Source: Pseudomonas sp. GM18
GTDB taxonomy: Bacteria; Pseudomonadota; Gammaproteobacteria; Pseudomonadales; Pseudomonadaceae
Assembly: GCF_000282195.1 (NCBI RefSeq)
Contig: NZ_AKJT01000094.1
Location: 45,799 to 109,798, forward strand
Length of the DNA stretch: 64,000 bases
Direction of reading: 5' to 3'
This document shows, in pieces, positions 18,449 through 28,538 of the stretch. The translations under genes and the position numbers were made by a program. Under the pieces are notes generated by a model, which saw only the letters and a program-made list of their open reading frames with translations, did not search any database and was not told where the DNA came from. Within the stretch, counting starts at the first letter, position 1, and every line of letters starts with the position of its first letter.

Positions 18449-21400
18449 CTAGAAATCCCGCTTGTAGAAGATGTCCAGCGAGCTGGCCACGCCGCTGGCG
18501 GCTTCGAGGTAGACCTTTTTGCTCAGTTTGTAACGCAAGGCGATGGTGTTGGCCGGTTCGAACACGCCTACGCCATAACGCAGGCTGAGTTTCTCGGAGA
18601 TGTTGCCGCTGGCGACCACGCTGGTGGTGTTGCCGCTGCCTTGGGTATCGAGCTGGAAGTCCTGAATGCCCAAATCCTTGGCCAACCCGCTGGTCACGCC
18701 GGAACTACCCATCAAACCCAAGCCGAGGGCGGCTTGCGCGAGCATGTTGTTGTCTTCACCGGTGGTGCTCAGCGGACGCCCCAGCACCAGGTAGGACAAC
18801 GCCTGCTCCTGACTCATCGCCGGTTCGGAAAATATCTGTGTGGTCGGCTGTTCGGCACTGCCGCTCAGGCGAATGCCGGCGATCACGTCGTCGGTTTGAC
18901 GGATCGCTTCAATGTCGAGGTACGGCTGATCGATGGGACCGGCAAACAACAGGCGCGCCCGGCGCACCGTCAGCCGCTGGCCGTAGGCGCGATAACGCCC
19001 GTCGTTGAGCCACAGCTCGCCGCGCGTGTCCATGTTGTCACCAATGTGCACATGCCCTTGCAGGTTGGCGGTCAGGCCAAACCCGGCAAAGCTGAGTTTG
19101 TCTTCCCCGACCACCACGTCGATGTCCATCGCCATGGCCATCGGCGGCTTGCCCTCTTCGGTCTGCTGACCGACGATCACCGTGTCATCGGAGACCTTGA
19201 CCGTCGACGGCGGTAGTTCGCGCACGGTGATTTCACCCTTGGGCACCAGCACCTTGCCGACGATTGCCAGTTTGTCGTCCTTCATGGAGATCTTCAGGTC
19301 CGGCGCGACTTCCAGCGCGGCGTAGGGTTCAACGGTGACCGGCAACTTCGAGCCCTTGAGCGCCAGATCAACCATCAGCGCCTGACCCCAGGCAATGTTG
19401 CCATTGAGGCTGCCCTGCCCGCTCTTGCCGCTTTTCCAGCCGCCGTTCAGTTGCACGGTTTCACCGGCAATCACCGCTTGCAGTTGCAGGGCCTGGAGCG
19501 CCATTGGCAGTTCCGGCCCGGAGATTTCACCGTCGCGCAGCTCAAGGTTGCCGTTGACCAGCGGCGCCAGCAACCCGCCAGACAGCGTGCCGCTGCCGTT
19601 CAAATGCCCGGTGAGTTTCTCGACCATCGGTACAAACGGCCGTGCCACCGACAAATCCAGACCGTTGAGACGGAATGAGCCGGTCAGCGGTTTGTTCTTC
19701 GGCAACGGGTTGATCTGCGCCTGAAGCATCAGCTCACCAAGCTTGCCGCCGACGAAGTTGAGGTCGGTGTCGATGCGTTTTGGCGTGAGTTTGCTGGTGA
19801 GTTTCAGGGTCTGGTACGGGAAATCCAGCCACTGATCCTTTTCCTTCATGCGCAACGTGCCGCCGCTGGCATCGACACTGATCTGGCCGTTCGGGCCGCT
19901 GGCCGGCAAGTCCAGTTGCAGGTCGGCGTTGAGCCGGCCCTGCCAGGCGAAATCCTTCGGCAGCCATTGCGCCAGGCTGTCGATCGGGAACTGCTTGAGG
20001 TGGTAACGCAGCTTCGGCTCCGGCATCAAGCGCTGGTCTTCGCCACACAGGCTGGCCGGGCCGGACATCCAGCAATGGGCGCCGAAGTTGATTTTGCCGT
20101 CCGCCAGCCGTTCGAGCTTCGCTGGATTTTGCAGCTTCCAGTCCTGACCGCCGGCCTGGATATCGCCACTGGCCAGACGCCCGCGCCAGTTGCCCTTATC
20201 CAGGGTGCCGTCGAGACCGAGCGCCAGTTTCAGTTTCGGCCCTTGCAGGTCGAGGGTCAGTTTCTGTTTTTTGATGTCGCCCTGGCCGCTGGCGGTCAAC
20301 GTGCCCAGTGACGTGTCACCCGTCTGGATGCCACTGCCCTTGAGGTCGATGTTCGCCCGCTGGGCGCTGTCGAGAGTGGCATCCAGATTGAGGCTTTGCA
20401 GGCGGTTGTCTTCGAAGACCAGTTGCGTGCCTTGCAGGGCGAGCTTGCCTTGCGGTGCCTTGAGCGTGCCGGCGACATTGACCCGACCATTGAGCTGGCC
20501 GCGCAGTTGCGGCCAGAGTTGGGCCAGGCGCGGCATTTTGATGTCGATCTGGCCGACGAGTTTCTGTTGCAGGCTGCCTTGGCCATTGATGCTGTTGTCA
20601 CCGAGGCGAATCTGCAACGCGCTGAGGTTCCATTGCTCGCCGCCACCATCGGCCTTGGCCTGCAACACCGCCGGTTGCCCGCGCAGTTTGCCTTTCAGAT
20701 CCAGATCGGCGGTCAGGCTGAGCCTTTCGTTCTTCATCTCGCCTTTGCTGCGCAACGGACCAGCCAACGTACCCGGTAACTCCGCAAGCCAGTACGCCGG
20801 GTTGATCGCCGAGAGGTCCAGCGCGGTATCCCAGGCGATGCCGTCGGCAAATTGCAGGTTCAGGTGCCCTTCGGCCTTGCCCTGCCCGGCTTCGAGCTTG
20901 AATTGCGGCAGATGGATTTGGCTCAGGTCGCCGCTGAACGGGCTGTTCAGGCTGAACGCCCCGGCCGGGCCGTCCAAAGCAGCCTTGAAGTTACCGATGT
21001 AGTTGCCGTCGGTGTAGGAGACTTCGCCGTTGAAGCTGCGCAGTGCCACTTGCGGCTCGTCGATCAGCGGATAGAGGCGGTGCCAGGGGAAATCCAGCCA
21101 GTCGATTTTTGCATCAGCGCTCAGGCCTTTGCTCCAGTCCAGTTGCCCGGTGAGCTTGAGGCTTTGTTTGTCGTTGGCCGTCAGGTCGAGACCGGCGATT
21201 TGTGCGCCCTTGGCGTCGACCTTGCCTTGCAGCAACAACGCGACCGGGCCAAGCTCTGCGGGCAACGTGGCTTTGCCGAGCAACTGGTAGCCGTTTTTCA
21301 GATCGCCGTCGCCGGTGAGTTCCAGGTTATTGAGTTGCAGGGTGTCCGGCAGATCGGCGCTGGCCTTGAAGCCGTCAGCGGTGATGCGCAATTTGGCCGG

Positions 21401-22123
21401 CAGGTTTTCCACCAGCGGCTGCAATTCGCCGGTCAACTGCCCGTTGAGGTAACCGCTGCTGTCGGCTTTCAGCTTCAGGGTTTTCAGCAGATCGCCGTCG
21501 ACCTTCAACACCAATGCCCAGGGTTCGGTGCCCGGCGCCGGCAAGGTCAGTTTGCCTTCGGCGGTCAGCGGCCAGTTGCCGCTCGGTTGCAACAAGCCGG
21601 ACAGGTTCAGGCTCAGTTCATCACGCTGCAAGTGCACCGAGTCGATCTGCAAACCCTTTTCGGTCCAGTGCGCCACCAGTTGCAGGCCCTTGAGTTCTTC
21701 GCTGCCATTGAACAACAGACGGCCGACTTTGACGTCACCCAACTCGACGGCCAGTGGCAACTTCAAATCCGGAAGGCTGATCGGCCCGCTGCTGTGCTCT
21801 TCCGCGCCCGGCGGAAATTGCAGGCTGACCTGCTCGGCCTGCAATTGCTCTATGCACAGCGTCATGCGCGTCAGGCACAGCGGCGACCAGGCGAAAATCG
21901 CCTGGTTCAGCTCAACCCGGCTGTTGTCCTGCTGCCACAGCAGATGGTCGGCGCTCCACTGTCCACCCAAACGGCCCTGGAAATTCTCCACGGTCAAACC
22001 CGGCACAAACCCGAGCGCCCAGCGACTGCCCGTTGCCGTGCCCAGCACGGTGATCAACGCCAGTACGACCAGCATCAGCAGCGCCGGGATCGCCAGCAGC
22101 GTTACTTTCAAACCACGCTTCAC
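18449..22123 (-). CDS. tamB: Translocation and assembly module protein TamB
   Basis: Very large inner-membrane-anchored periplasmic protein, 1224 aa, that bridges to TamA and supports outer-membrane protein or lipid transport. One N-terminal membrane helix (VTLLAIPALLMLVVLALITVL) is followed by a long repetitive beta-rich stretch with many L-x-G-x-L patterns, typical of AsmA/TamB proteins. The C-terminal DUF490 domain ends in AASGVASSLDIFYKRDF. It uses a GTG start that overlaps the tamA stop (GTGA). The C-terminal phenylalanine resembles a beta-signal end. Confidence 0.95.
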   Translation of the reverse strand: MKRGLKVTLLAIPALLMLVVLALITVLGTATGSRWALGFVPGLTVENFQGRLGGQWSADHLLWQQDNSRVELNQAIFAWSPLCLTRMTLCIEQLQAEQVSLQFPPGAEEHSSGPISLPDLKLPLAVELGDVKVGRLLFNGSEELKGLQLVAHWTEKGLQIDSVHLQRDELSLNLSGLLQPSGNWPLTAEGKLTLPAPGTEPWALVLKVDGDLLKTLKLKADSSGYLNGQLTGELQPLVENLPAKLRITADGFKASADLPDTLQLNNLELTGDGDLKNGYQLLGKATLPAELGPVALLLQGKVDAKGAQIAGLDLTANDKQSLKLTGQLDWSKGLSADAKIDWLDFPWHRLYPLIDEPQVALRSFNGEVSYTDGNYIGNFKAALDGPAGAFSLNSPFSGDLSQIHLPQFKLEAGQGKAEGHLNLQFADGIAWDTALDLSAINPAYWLAELPGTLAGPLRSKGEMKNERLSLTADLDLKGKLRGQPAVLQAKADGGGEQWNLSALQIRLGDNSINGQGSLQQKLVGQIDIKMPRLAQLWPQLRGQLNGRVNVAGTLKAPQGKLALQGTQLVFEDNRLQSLNLDATLDSAQRANIDLKGSGIQTGDTSLGTLTASGQGDIKKQKLTLDLQGPKLKLALGLDGTLDKGNWRGRLASGDIQAGGQDWKLQNPAKLERLADGKINFGAHCWMSGPASLCGEDQRLMPEPKLRYHLKQFPIDSLAQWLPKDFAWQGRLNADLQLDLPASGPNGQISVDASGGTLRMKEKDQWLDFPYQTLKLTSKLTPKRIDTDLNFVGGKLGELMLQAQINPLPKNKPLTGSFRLNGLDLSVARPFVPMVEKLTGHLNGSGTLSGGLLAPLVNGNLELRDGEISGPELPMALQALQLQAVIAGETVQLNGGWKSGKSGQGSLNGNIAWGQALMVDLALKGSKLPVTVEPYAALEVAPDLKISMKDDKLAIVGKVLVPKGEITVRELPPSTVKVSDDTVIVGQQTEEGKPPMAMAMDIDVVVGEDKLSFAGFGLTANLQGHVHIGDNMDTRGELWLNDGRYRAYGQRLTVRRARLLFAGPIDQPYLDIEAIRQTDDVIAGIRLSGSAEQPTTQIFSEPAMSQEQALSYLVLGRPLSTTGEDNNMLAQAALGLGLMGSSGVTSGLAKDLGIQDFQLDTQGSGNTTSVVASGNISEKLSLRYGVGVFEPANTIALRYKLSKKVYLEAASGVASSLDIFYKRDF

Positions 22124-23847
22124 AGCTCAGGCCCCATGGAAAAGTGCAGTCGAATCCCGCCGTCGTCGTCCATCGCGTGGGCCAGGTCGAGGCGAATCGG
22201 CCCCACCGGCGAAACCCAACGCACGCCAATACCGACGCCGGTCTTGAGGTTCGGCAGTTCGAGGGTGTTGAAGGAGTTGCCCTGGTCGATGAAGGTTGCG
22301 ACCCGCCACTTTTCGGCGATGGAGTATTGATACTCGACGCTGCCGGCTACCATGTAGCGGCCACCGATACGGTCGCCCTCGGAGTTCTCCGGGGACAGGC
22401 TCTGATAGTCGTAACCGCGCACGCTCTGATCGCCACCGGCGAAGAAGCGCAGAGACGGCGGCACCGATTTGTAACCGTTGGTGGCGCTGCCGCCGACCTG
22501 CACCCGACCGAGAAAGCGGTGTTTGTCGAAGACCGTGGTCAGGCCTTTAACCAACGCCGTGCCATAGATCAGGTTGGTGTCCGAACCCAATCCTTCCTTG
22601 GCCACCTTGGTATCGAATTGCAGGCGATAGCCGTTGTGCGGGTCGATGCGATTGTCGCTTTTCAGGTACGAATAGCTCACGCCGGGCATCAGCAAGGTGC
22701 TGAGCCCCGAGTCGTCGCCGAGTGTGTATTCCTCGCGCTGCCACTTGAGCGACACCACCCGCTGCCAGCCACTGGGCAATTTGCTGTGCCACTCGGGGCC
22801 GAGGGTCAGCAGTTTGCTGCGGGAGTCGGTGCCAGCGATATCTTCATATTGATAGCCAGCGGCCCAGCGCAGTTTGTCGGTCAGAGGTGGGTCCAGGGGA
22901 ATGTCGTAAAACACCCCGACGTTCTGCCGCGGCGCCGACAGTTCAGCTTCCCAGCCATAGCTGTCGCCTTGCGGGTTGACCCAGTGCCGGGTCCAGTTGG
23001 CCTTGATTCGCGGGCCGACGTCGGTGGAAAACCCCAGACCCAAGCCCATGGTCCGGGGCTTGCGGGTGTCGAGCTTGACCGCCACCGGGATCACGTCGTC
23101 CTTGGACGCGGTCGGCGCCGCGTCGACGCGCACGCCTTCGAAATAACCGCTCGATTGCAGCGCCTGGTTGAGTTCGGCGATCAGTTCGGAGTCATAGGGC
23201 GTACCGGCCTTGAACGGCACCATGCGTTGCAGCAGGTCTTCGTCGAACGGTGTGTCGCCTTCAAAACTGACTTTGCCCAGCGCATAACGCGGACCGCTGT
23301 CGTAGATCAACTCGATGTCGGCGACGCCCGCACGCGGGTCCACCAACAACTTCTGACGAGTGAAACGCCCACTGAAAAAACCGAAGCGCGAGGCCTGGTT
23401 CTGGATCATCCGCTTGGCGTCTTCGTAACGGCCATGGTTAAGCACCGCACCGGGTTTCAACAGGTCGCTTTTCGGCACACGAAAGGATTTGAGGTCAGCC
23501 GCAGGCCCCTCGACACGCACCGTGACGTTGCGCAAATGGATCGGCTCGCCGGGATCGATGTTCAGCACCAGGCGTGGCGTCTTGCCGCCCTTCACGTCGC
23601 TGTCGATTTGCAGCTGGTAATAACCCAAGGCCTGGGCGGCCTTGCGCGCCTGTTCTTCGGCGCCGCGACTGAAGCGCAGCAAGGCTTCTTCATCGCGATC
23701 GCCAAGGCTACCGATATAGCCCTCTATATTGGCCTTCAGTTCATCATTGGATGGTTTGATCCGCACATCCAATTCACTTTGCGCCAGCGCCGCGCAGCTG
23801 GATAACAGCATCAGCAGGCCGCTGGTCATTCTTCCTGGAACATTCAT
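22120..23847 (-). CDS. tamA: Outer-membrane assembly protein TamA
   Basis: Omp85-family outer-membrane protein, 575 aa from the chosen start. A signal peptide ends near CAALAQS, three POTRA-like domains cover about residues 25-255, and a 16-strand BamA-type barrel follows with the conserved GGDQSVRGYDY and the C-terminal GPIRLDLAHAM. The start at 23847 (MNVPGRM) gives the best signal peptide; ATG at 23829 with AGGA close before it is an alternative. Translationally coupled to tamB. Confidence 0.94.
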   Translation of the reverse strand: MNVPGRMTSGLLMLLSSCAALAQSELDVRIKPSNDELKANIEGYIGSLGDRDEEALLRFSRGAEEQARKAAQALGYYQLQIDSDVKGGKTPRLVLNIDPGEPIHLRNVTVRVEGPAADLKSFRVPKSDLLKPGAVLNHGRYEDAKRMIQNQASRFGFFSGRFTRQKLLVDPRAGVADIELIYDSGPRYALGKVSFEGDTPFDEDLLQRMVPFKAGTPYDSELIAELNQALQSSGYFEGVRVDAAPTASKDDVIPVAVKLDTRKPRTMGLGLGFSTDVGPRIKANWTRHWVNPQGDSYGWEAELSAPRQNVGVFYDIPLDPPLTDKLRWAAGYQYEDIAGTDSRSKLLTLGPEWHSKLPSGWQRVVSLKWQREEYTLGDDSGLSTLLMPGVSYSYLKSDNRIDPHNGYRLQFDTKVAKEGLGSDTNLIYGTALVKGLTTVFDKHRFLGRVQVGGSATNGYKSVPPSLRFFAGGDQSVRGYDYQSLSPENSEGDRIGGRYMVAGSVEYQYSIAEKWRVATFIDQGNSFNTLELPNLKTGVGIGVRWVSPVGPIRLDLAHAMDDDGGIRLHFSMGPEL

Positions 23848-23913
23848 AGGCGCGGATGCTATCACGAGCTTGGGAGCCTGATAGAGCCGGACTTGTCCCA
23901 AAAAGTTCGACGA

Positions 23914-24564
23914 TTACGCTGTTGCTGTTTGTAACATCTGCGGGTTGGCGTGGAAAAACACGTGCTCACGAATCGGTCCTACGGCCACCTCGCCGATTTC
24001 CTCATAGCCCTGACGCTTATAGAACTCCAGATAGCGAGGATTCCCGGTGTCGAGGATCACGCCCTGGGAGTGCTCATCGACCGCGCACCAGTTGTGCACC
24101 GCTTGCAGCAATTGTTCGCCGAAGTGCTTGCCCTGGAATTGCGGGTGAACCCCCAGCAACGGCAGGACGTGCACCGAATCGGACGGCACGCACGCCATCA
24201 CAGCGGCGTGGTAATCGAGGTAGCGTCGGGTGCAGCGAAATCCGGTGCTGAGCACCATCCGCAAACGCCAGGCCCAGCTTTCGGTGATACCCAGGCGGCG
24301 TTGCGGCGGCGCGATCAGGGCGATACCGATCAAGCGGTCATTCACCAGCAGGCCGATGGCCGGTAAATCCTGCAGAAAGTGTTGTTTGATCAGTTCGCGC
24401 ACCGTCGCCCGGACCCGCTGTTCATAACCGGGGCGTTCGGCTTCGAACAGGTAGCCGAACGTCGGCTCGTGCCGGTACGCCTGGTACAACAGGGAGCGTG
24501 CTTCGCGGGAATAGCCGCTGTCGAGCATGTGAATATCGGCGATGGCGGTCGAGGTTTCGGGCAT
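23914..24564 (-). CDS. GNAT-family N-acetyltransferase
   Basis: A 216-aa protein with a GNAT fold: the acetyl-CoA pyrophosphate loop is visible as VHPQFQGKHFGEQLLQAV, and the C-terminal GNPRYLEFYKRQGYEEIGE is a standard GNAT end. I start at MPETSTAI (24564) with GGGAG upstream, since the longer open frame lacks coding character. It stands alone between tamA and xthA, and the acceptor substrate cannot be deduced. Confidence 0.85.
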   Translation of the reverse strand: MPETSTAIADIHMLDSGYSREARSLLYQAYRHEPTFGYLFEAERPGYEQRVRATVRELIKQHFLQDLPAIGLLVNDRLIGIALIAPPQRRLGITESWAWRLRMVLSTGFRCTRRYLDYHAAVMACVPSDSVHVLPLLGVHPQFQGKHFGEQLLQAVHNWCAVDEHSQGVILDTGNPRYLEFYKRQGYEEIGEVAVGPIREHVFFHANPQMLQTATA

Positions 24565-24803
24565 AACGGCGGATCTCCCTGGGGCACAGCTCAGATGGCT
24601 GCGCTCTTCTTGGTACGAGCCTTGGGGTAGCTTCACAGTTCCCCAGACAGGTATAGACCAAGCGAGGAGCTTCATCGACTTGCCCACGAAGAGGCCGGAT
24701 CTGCCAACACATCTCTGACAGGACACCACGAATCCCCTCACCCCAAAGCTGGCCCCATTCCCACATGTCAGCTAGCATCGCACTTTTGCCAGGACTGCCG
24801 ACC

Positions 24804-25616
24804 ATGAAGATCGTCTCCTTCAACATCAACGGGCTGCGCGCTCGCCCGCATCAGCTGGCGGCGCTGATCGAAAAGCATCAACCGGACGTGATCGGGTTGC
24901 AGGAAACCAAGGTCCACGACGACCAGTTCCCCCTGGCCGAGGTGCAGGCGCTGGGTTATCACGTGTATTTCCACGGGCAAAAGAGTCACTACGGTGTGGC
25001 CCTGCTCTCGCGCCAGGAGCCGATTGCGCTGCACAAAGGTTTCGCCACTGACGAAGAAGACGCTCAGCGGCGCTTTATCTGGGGCACATTCGCCGACGCC
25101 AACGGCGTGCCGGTGACCATCATGAACGGCTATTTCCCACAGGGCGAAAGCCGCGATCACCCCACCAAGTTCCCGGCCAAGGAGCGTTTCTACAGCGATT
25201 TGCAGCAATTGCTGGAAAGCCAGTTCAGCAACGATCAGCCGATCGTGGTGATGGGCGATGTGAACATTTCCCCGGAAGACTGCGACATCGGCATTGGCCC
25301 GGACAACATGAAACGCTGGCTGAAAACCGGCAAATGCAGCTTCCTGCCCGAAGAACGCGAATGGATGGCCCGCTTGAAGAACTGGGGGCTGGTGGACAGT
25401 TTCCGCCACCTGAACCCAGACGTCGCCGACCGTTTCAGCTGGTTCGACTACCGCAGCCGCGGTTTTGAAGATGAGCCCAAGCGCGGGCTGCGGATTGACC
25501 TGATCATGGCCTCCAACGGGTTGTTGCCGCGGGTCAAGGACGCGGGCGTGGATTACGAACTGCGCGGGATGGAAAAGCCTTCCGATCACGCGCCGATCTG
25601 GCTTGAGTTGAGCTGA
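24804..25616 (+). CDS. xthA: Exodeoxyribonuclease III
   Basis: AP endonuclease/3'-exonuclease of base-excision repair, 270 aa. Metal and catalytic motifs of the family are in order: FNINGLRAR, LQETKV, NGYFPQGE, GDVNISPEDCDIG, LRIDLIMAS and SDHAPIWLEL. Start at MKIVSFNINGLR; the open frame has an unlikely earlier ATG. Divergent from the GNAT gene, with promoter DNA between them. Confidence 0.96.
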   Translation: MKIVSFNINGLRARPHQLAALIEKHQPDVIGLQETKVHDDQFPLAEVQALGYHVYFHGQKSHYGVALLSRQEPIALHKGFATDEEDAQRRFIWGTFADANGVPVTIMNGYFPQGESRDHPTKFPAKERFYSDLQQLLESQFSNDQPIVVMGDVNISPEDCDIGIGPDNMKRWLKTGKCSFLPEEREWMARLKNWGLVDSFRHLNPDVADRFSWFDYRSRGFEDEPKRGLRIDLIMASNGLLPRVKDAGVDYELRGMEKPSDHAPIWLELS

Positions 25617-25686
25617 TCACTGTCATCGTTCAGAAACCTTACTGACTTATTCTCCCGGCACTTTCTTTGGCTTATAAGGTGCCGGC

Positions 25687-27027
25687 ATGACCCTGCGCGT
25701 GTTGTTCCTGTTGCTGCTCGGCGCCGTGCTGCCGTTGACGGTGTCGGCCGGCGATTTGCCGACACCCGAACGCGGCCCGGTGCTGCGCATCCAGGGTTCC
25801 AACACCATTGGCGCGGCATTGGGGCCGGCGCTGGTCGAGGGGTTGATGCTTGAGCAGGGCCTGCTCAAGGTGCACCGCGAAGCCCCTGACAAAGCCAACG
25901 AACAACGCATCGTCGGCGTAACCGCTCAGGGCCGTCGAGTCGAGGTGGAAGTCGCGGCCCACGGTTCCAGCACCGGATTCAAAGCCCTGAAAAACACCGA
26001 GGCCGATCTCGCGGCCTCGTCACGGCCGATCAAGGACAGCGAACGGCTGGGTCTCGAACCGCTGGGCGACCTGAAAAGCCCGGTTGCCGAACAAGTCATC
26101 GCCATCGACGGCCTGGCGATCATCCTTCATCCGCACAATCCGCTGAAGCAACTCAACACCGAGCAACTGGCGCAAATTTTCAGTGGTGAAGCAAAAACCT
26201 GGGAAGAACTCGGCGGCACCGGTGGGACGATTCATCTCTACGCGCGGGATGACCAATCGGGCACCTACGACACGTTCAAGGAATTGGTCCTCAGCCCGCG
26301 GGGAAAAACCCTGAGCGGCAATGCGAAACGCTTCGAATCCAGCGAGCAACTGTCCGACGCGGTCAGTCTGGACCCGCAAGCCATCGGCTTCATCGGTTTG
26401 CCTTATGTACGCCAGGCCAAGCCCGTGGCCATTGTCGATGGCGACTCCCAGGCCATGCTGCCGCTCAATAGCCTGATCGCGACGGAAGATTACCCGCTGT
26501 CCCGTCGGCTGTTCTTTTACCTGCCGCCCAACGGGAAAAATCCCTGGGCCAAGGCGTTGGTGAAGTTCGCCCAGAGCAGCAAAGGCCAGGCGATTGTCGC
26601 GGCTAACGGCTTTATCGCGCAGACCGTTCAGGCCATGGCCGTCACGCCGAATGCGCTGATGCCCGAGGGTTATCAGGCACTCAGTAGGCATGCCCAGCGG
26701 CTGACGGTAAATTTTCGTTTCGAAGAAGGCAGCGCGACGCTGGACAACAAGGCCCGACAAGACCTGTCACGGGTGCTCGACTATATAAAGCAGCACGACA
26801 AAACCAATCGGCAGGTGACACTGGTGGGGTTTGGCGACGCCAAGAGCGACCCCGCGCGGGCCGACCTGCTGTCGAAACTGCGGGCCATGGCGGTACGGCG
26901 AGAACTGGTGAAAAGCGGTGTGGTGTTTCGCGAGATTCGTGGTTTTGGCGCTGAGATGCCAGTAGCGGCCAACAGCGGGGATGAGGGGCGGATCAAGAAT
27001 CGGCGGGTTGAGGTTTGGGTGTATTGA
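25687..27027 (+). CDS. Phosphate-binding-like protein fused to an OmpA domain
   Basis: A 446-aa exported protein. A Sec signal peptide (LLLLGAVLPLTVSAGD) is followed by a PstS-like solute-binding domain (about residues 30-310) with the typical start IQGSNTIG and the anion-binding loop DDQSGTYDTFK. The C-terminal 120 residues form an OmpA-like peptidoglycan-binding domain ending in IKNRRVEVWVY. No pstCAB genes are near. The fusion suggests a binding protein tethered to the cell wall, but transport or sensing function is not established by the sequence. Confidence 0.9.
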   Translation: MTLRVLFLLLLGAVLPLTVSAGDLPTPERGPVLRIQGSNTIGAALGPALVEGLMLEQGLLKVHREAPDKANEQRIVGVTAQGRRVEVEVAAHGSSTGFKALKNTEADLAASSRPIKDSERLGLEPLGDLKSPVAEQVIAIDGLAIILHPHNPLKQLNTEQLAQIFSGEAKTWEELGGTGGTIHLYARDDQSGTYDTFKELVLSPRGKTLSGNAKRFESSEQLSDAVSLDPQAIGFIGLPYVRQAKPVAIVDGDSQAMLPLNSLIATEDYPLSRRLFFYLPPNGKNPWAKALVKFAQSSKGQAIVAANGFIAQTVQAMAVTPNALMPEGYQALSRHAQRLTVNFRFEEGSATLDNKARQDLSRVLDYIKQHDKTNRQVTLVGFGDAKSDPARADLLSKLRAMAVRRELVKSGVVFREIRGFGAEMPVAANSGDEGRIKNRRVEVWVY

Positions 27028-27058
27028 ATCAGATGTTGCTGTGGTGAATAGGCCGACG

Positions 27059-27129
27059 CCTTCGCGGGCAAGCCTCGCTCCTACAGATTGGTCTAAAAAA
27101 ACTGGACCGCTACAGGCTTGCCCGCGAAG
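27059..27129. repeat. Inverted REP pair (BIME)
   Basis: CTTCGCGGGCAAGCC at 27060-27074 and its complement GGCTTGCCCGCGAAG at 27115-27129 form an inverted REP pair with the usual CTCCTACAG flank. Located between convergent genes. Confidence 0.88.
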
Positions 27130-27144
27130 AACGATGACGCGCTT

Positions 27145-28374
27145 TTACTGCCCGTTGCGCATCATCTCTTTAGGCACATATTTGCCGATCTCGAACTTGC
27201 CGATCGCCGCGCGGTGCACTTCGTCCGGGCCGTCGGCCAGGCGCAGGGTGCGTTGCATGGCATACATGTAGGCCAGCGGGAAATCGTTGGACACCCCTGC
27301 CCCGCCATGGATCTGGATCGCCCGGTCGATCACCCGCAACGCCACGTTCGGTGCAACCACTTTGATCTGCGCGATCTCGCTCTTCGCCACCTTGTTACCG
27401 ACAGTGTCCATCATGTACGCCGCCTTCAACGTCAGCAGTCGCGCCATGTCGATCTCCATCCGCGAGTCGGCGATCTTGTCGATGTTACCGCCCAGACGCG
27501 CCAGGGGTTTGCCAAACGCGGTGCGATTGACCGCCCGCTTGCACATCAGCTCCAGCGCACGTTCAGCCATGCCAATCGATCGCATGCAGTGGTGAATCCG
27601 CCCCGGGCCGAGGCGACCTTGGGCGATTTCGAAGCCGCGCCCTTCGCCCAGCAGGACGTTTTCGTACGGCACCCGGACGTTTTCGAACAGCACTTCAGCG
27701 TGACCGTGAGGCGCGTCGTCATAACCGAACACCGGCAGCGGACGCACAATCTTCACGCCCGGCGTATCCACCGGCACCAGAATCATCGAGTGCTGCGCAT
27801 GGCGCGGGGCATCCGGGTTGCTCAGGCCCATGAAGATCAGAATCTTGCAGCGCGGATCGCAGGCCCCTGAAGTCCACCATTTCTTGCCATTGATCACCCA
27901 TTCATCGCCATCACGCACGGCACGGGCAGCCATGTTGGTGGCATCAGAAGAGGCCACGTCCGGTTCGGTCATGGCGAACGCTGAACGGATCTCACCGCGC
28001 AACAGTGGTTCGAGCCAACGCTGCTTCTGCTCTTCGTTGGCGTAACGCACCAGCACTTCCATGTTGCCGGTGTCGGGCGCCGAGCAGTTGAACGGCTCAG
28101 GGCCCAGCAACGAGCGGCCCATGATTTCCGCCAATGGCGCGTATTCGAGGTTGGTCAGGCCGGCACCGAGTTCGGACTCCGGCAGAAACAAATTCCACAG
28201 GCCTTCAGCCTTGGCCTTGAGTTTGAGCTCTTCCATGATTGCCGTCGGCTGCCAGCGATCGCCCTCGGCGACCTGGCGTTCGAACACCGCTTCGGCAGGG
28301 TAAACGTAGGTGTCCATGAACGCAGTCACGCGCTCACGCAGTTCTTGCACTTTGGGCGAATAAGCGAAATCCAT
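27145..28374 (-). CDS. Acyl-CoA dehydrogenase
   Basis: FAD flavoenzyme of 409 aa oxidising an acyl-CoA to the enoyl-CoA. FAD/substrate motifs include FAMTEPDVASSDATNM and a catalytic-region MCKRAVNRTAFGKPLARLGGN. The C-terminus contains QIHGGAGVSNDFPLAYMYA, as in the larger ACAD10/11-like or long-chain bacterial ACADs. Divergent from a LysR regulator (164 bases between), which is the probable controller. The acyl chain is not predictable. Confidence 0.92.
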   Translation of the reverse strand: MDFAYSPKVQELRERVTAFMDTYVYPAEAVFERQVAEGDRWQPTAIMEELKLKAKAEGLWNLFLPESELGAGLTNLEYAPLAEIMGRSLLGPEPFNCSAPDTGNMEVLVRYANEEQKQRWLEPLLRGEIRSAFAMTEPDVASSDATNMAARAVRDGDEWVINGKKWWTSGACDPRCKILIFMGLSNPDAPRHAQHSMILVPVDTPGVKIVRPLPVFGYDDAPHGHAEVLFENVRVPYENVLLGEGRGFEIAQGRLGPGRIHHCMRSIGMAERALELMCKRAVNRTAFGKPLARLGGNIDKIADSRMEIDMARLLTLKAAYMMDTVGNKVAKSEIAQIKVVAPNVALRVIDRAIQIHGGAGVSNDFPLAYMYAMQRTLRLADGPDEVHRAAIGKFEIGKYVPKEMMRNGQ

Positions 28375-28538
28375 GGGCAGCTACCTTCTAAAGGGAGGTT
28401 GTTCAGGTCATGCATTCGATGCTAGAACAGCGTTGATAATTTACCTAGCCTATTCTCGGCGTGTATTAACATTCATCACCGATATATGATCGACTGATCG
28501 AGCCACCTTCCTATAACAAGAGCAGAGAGCGCAGCGCA

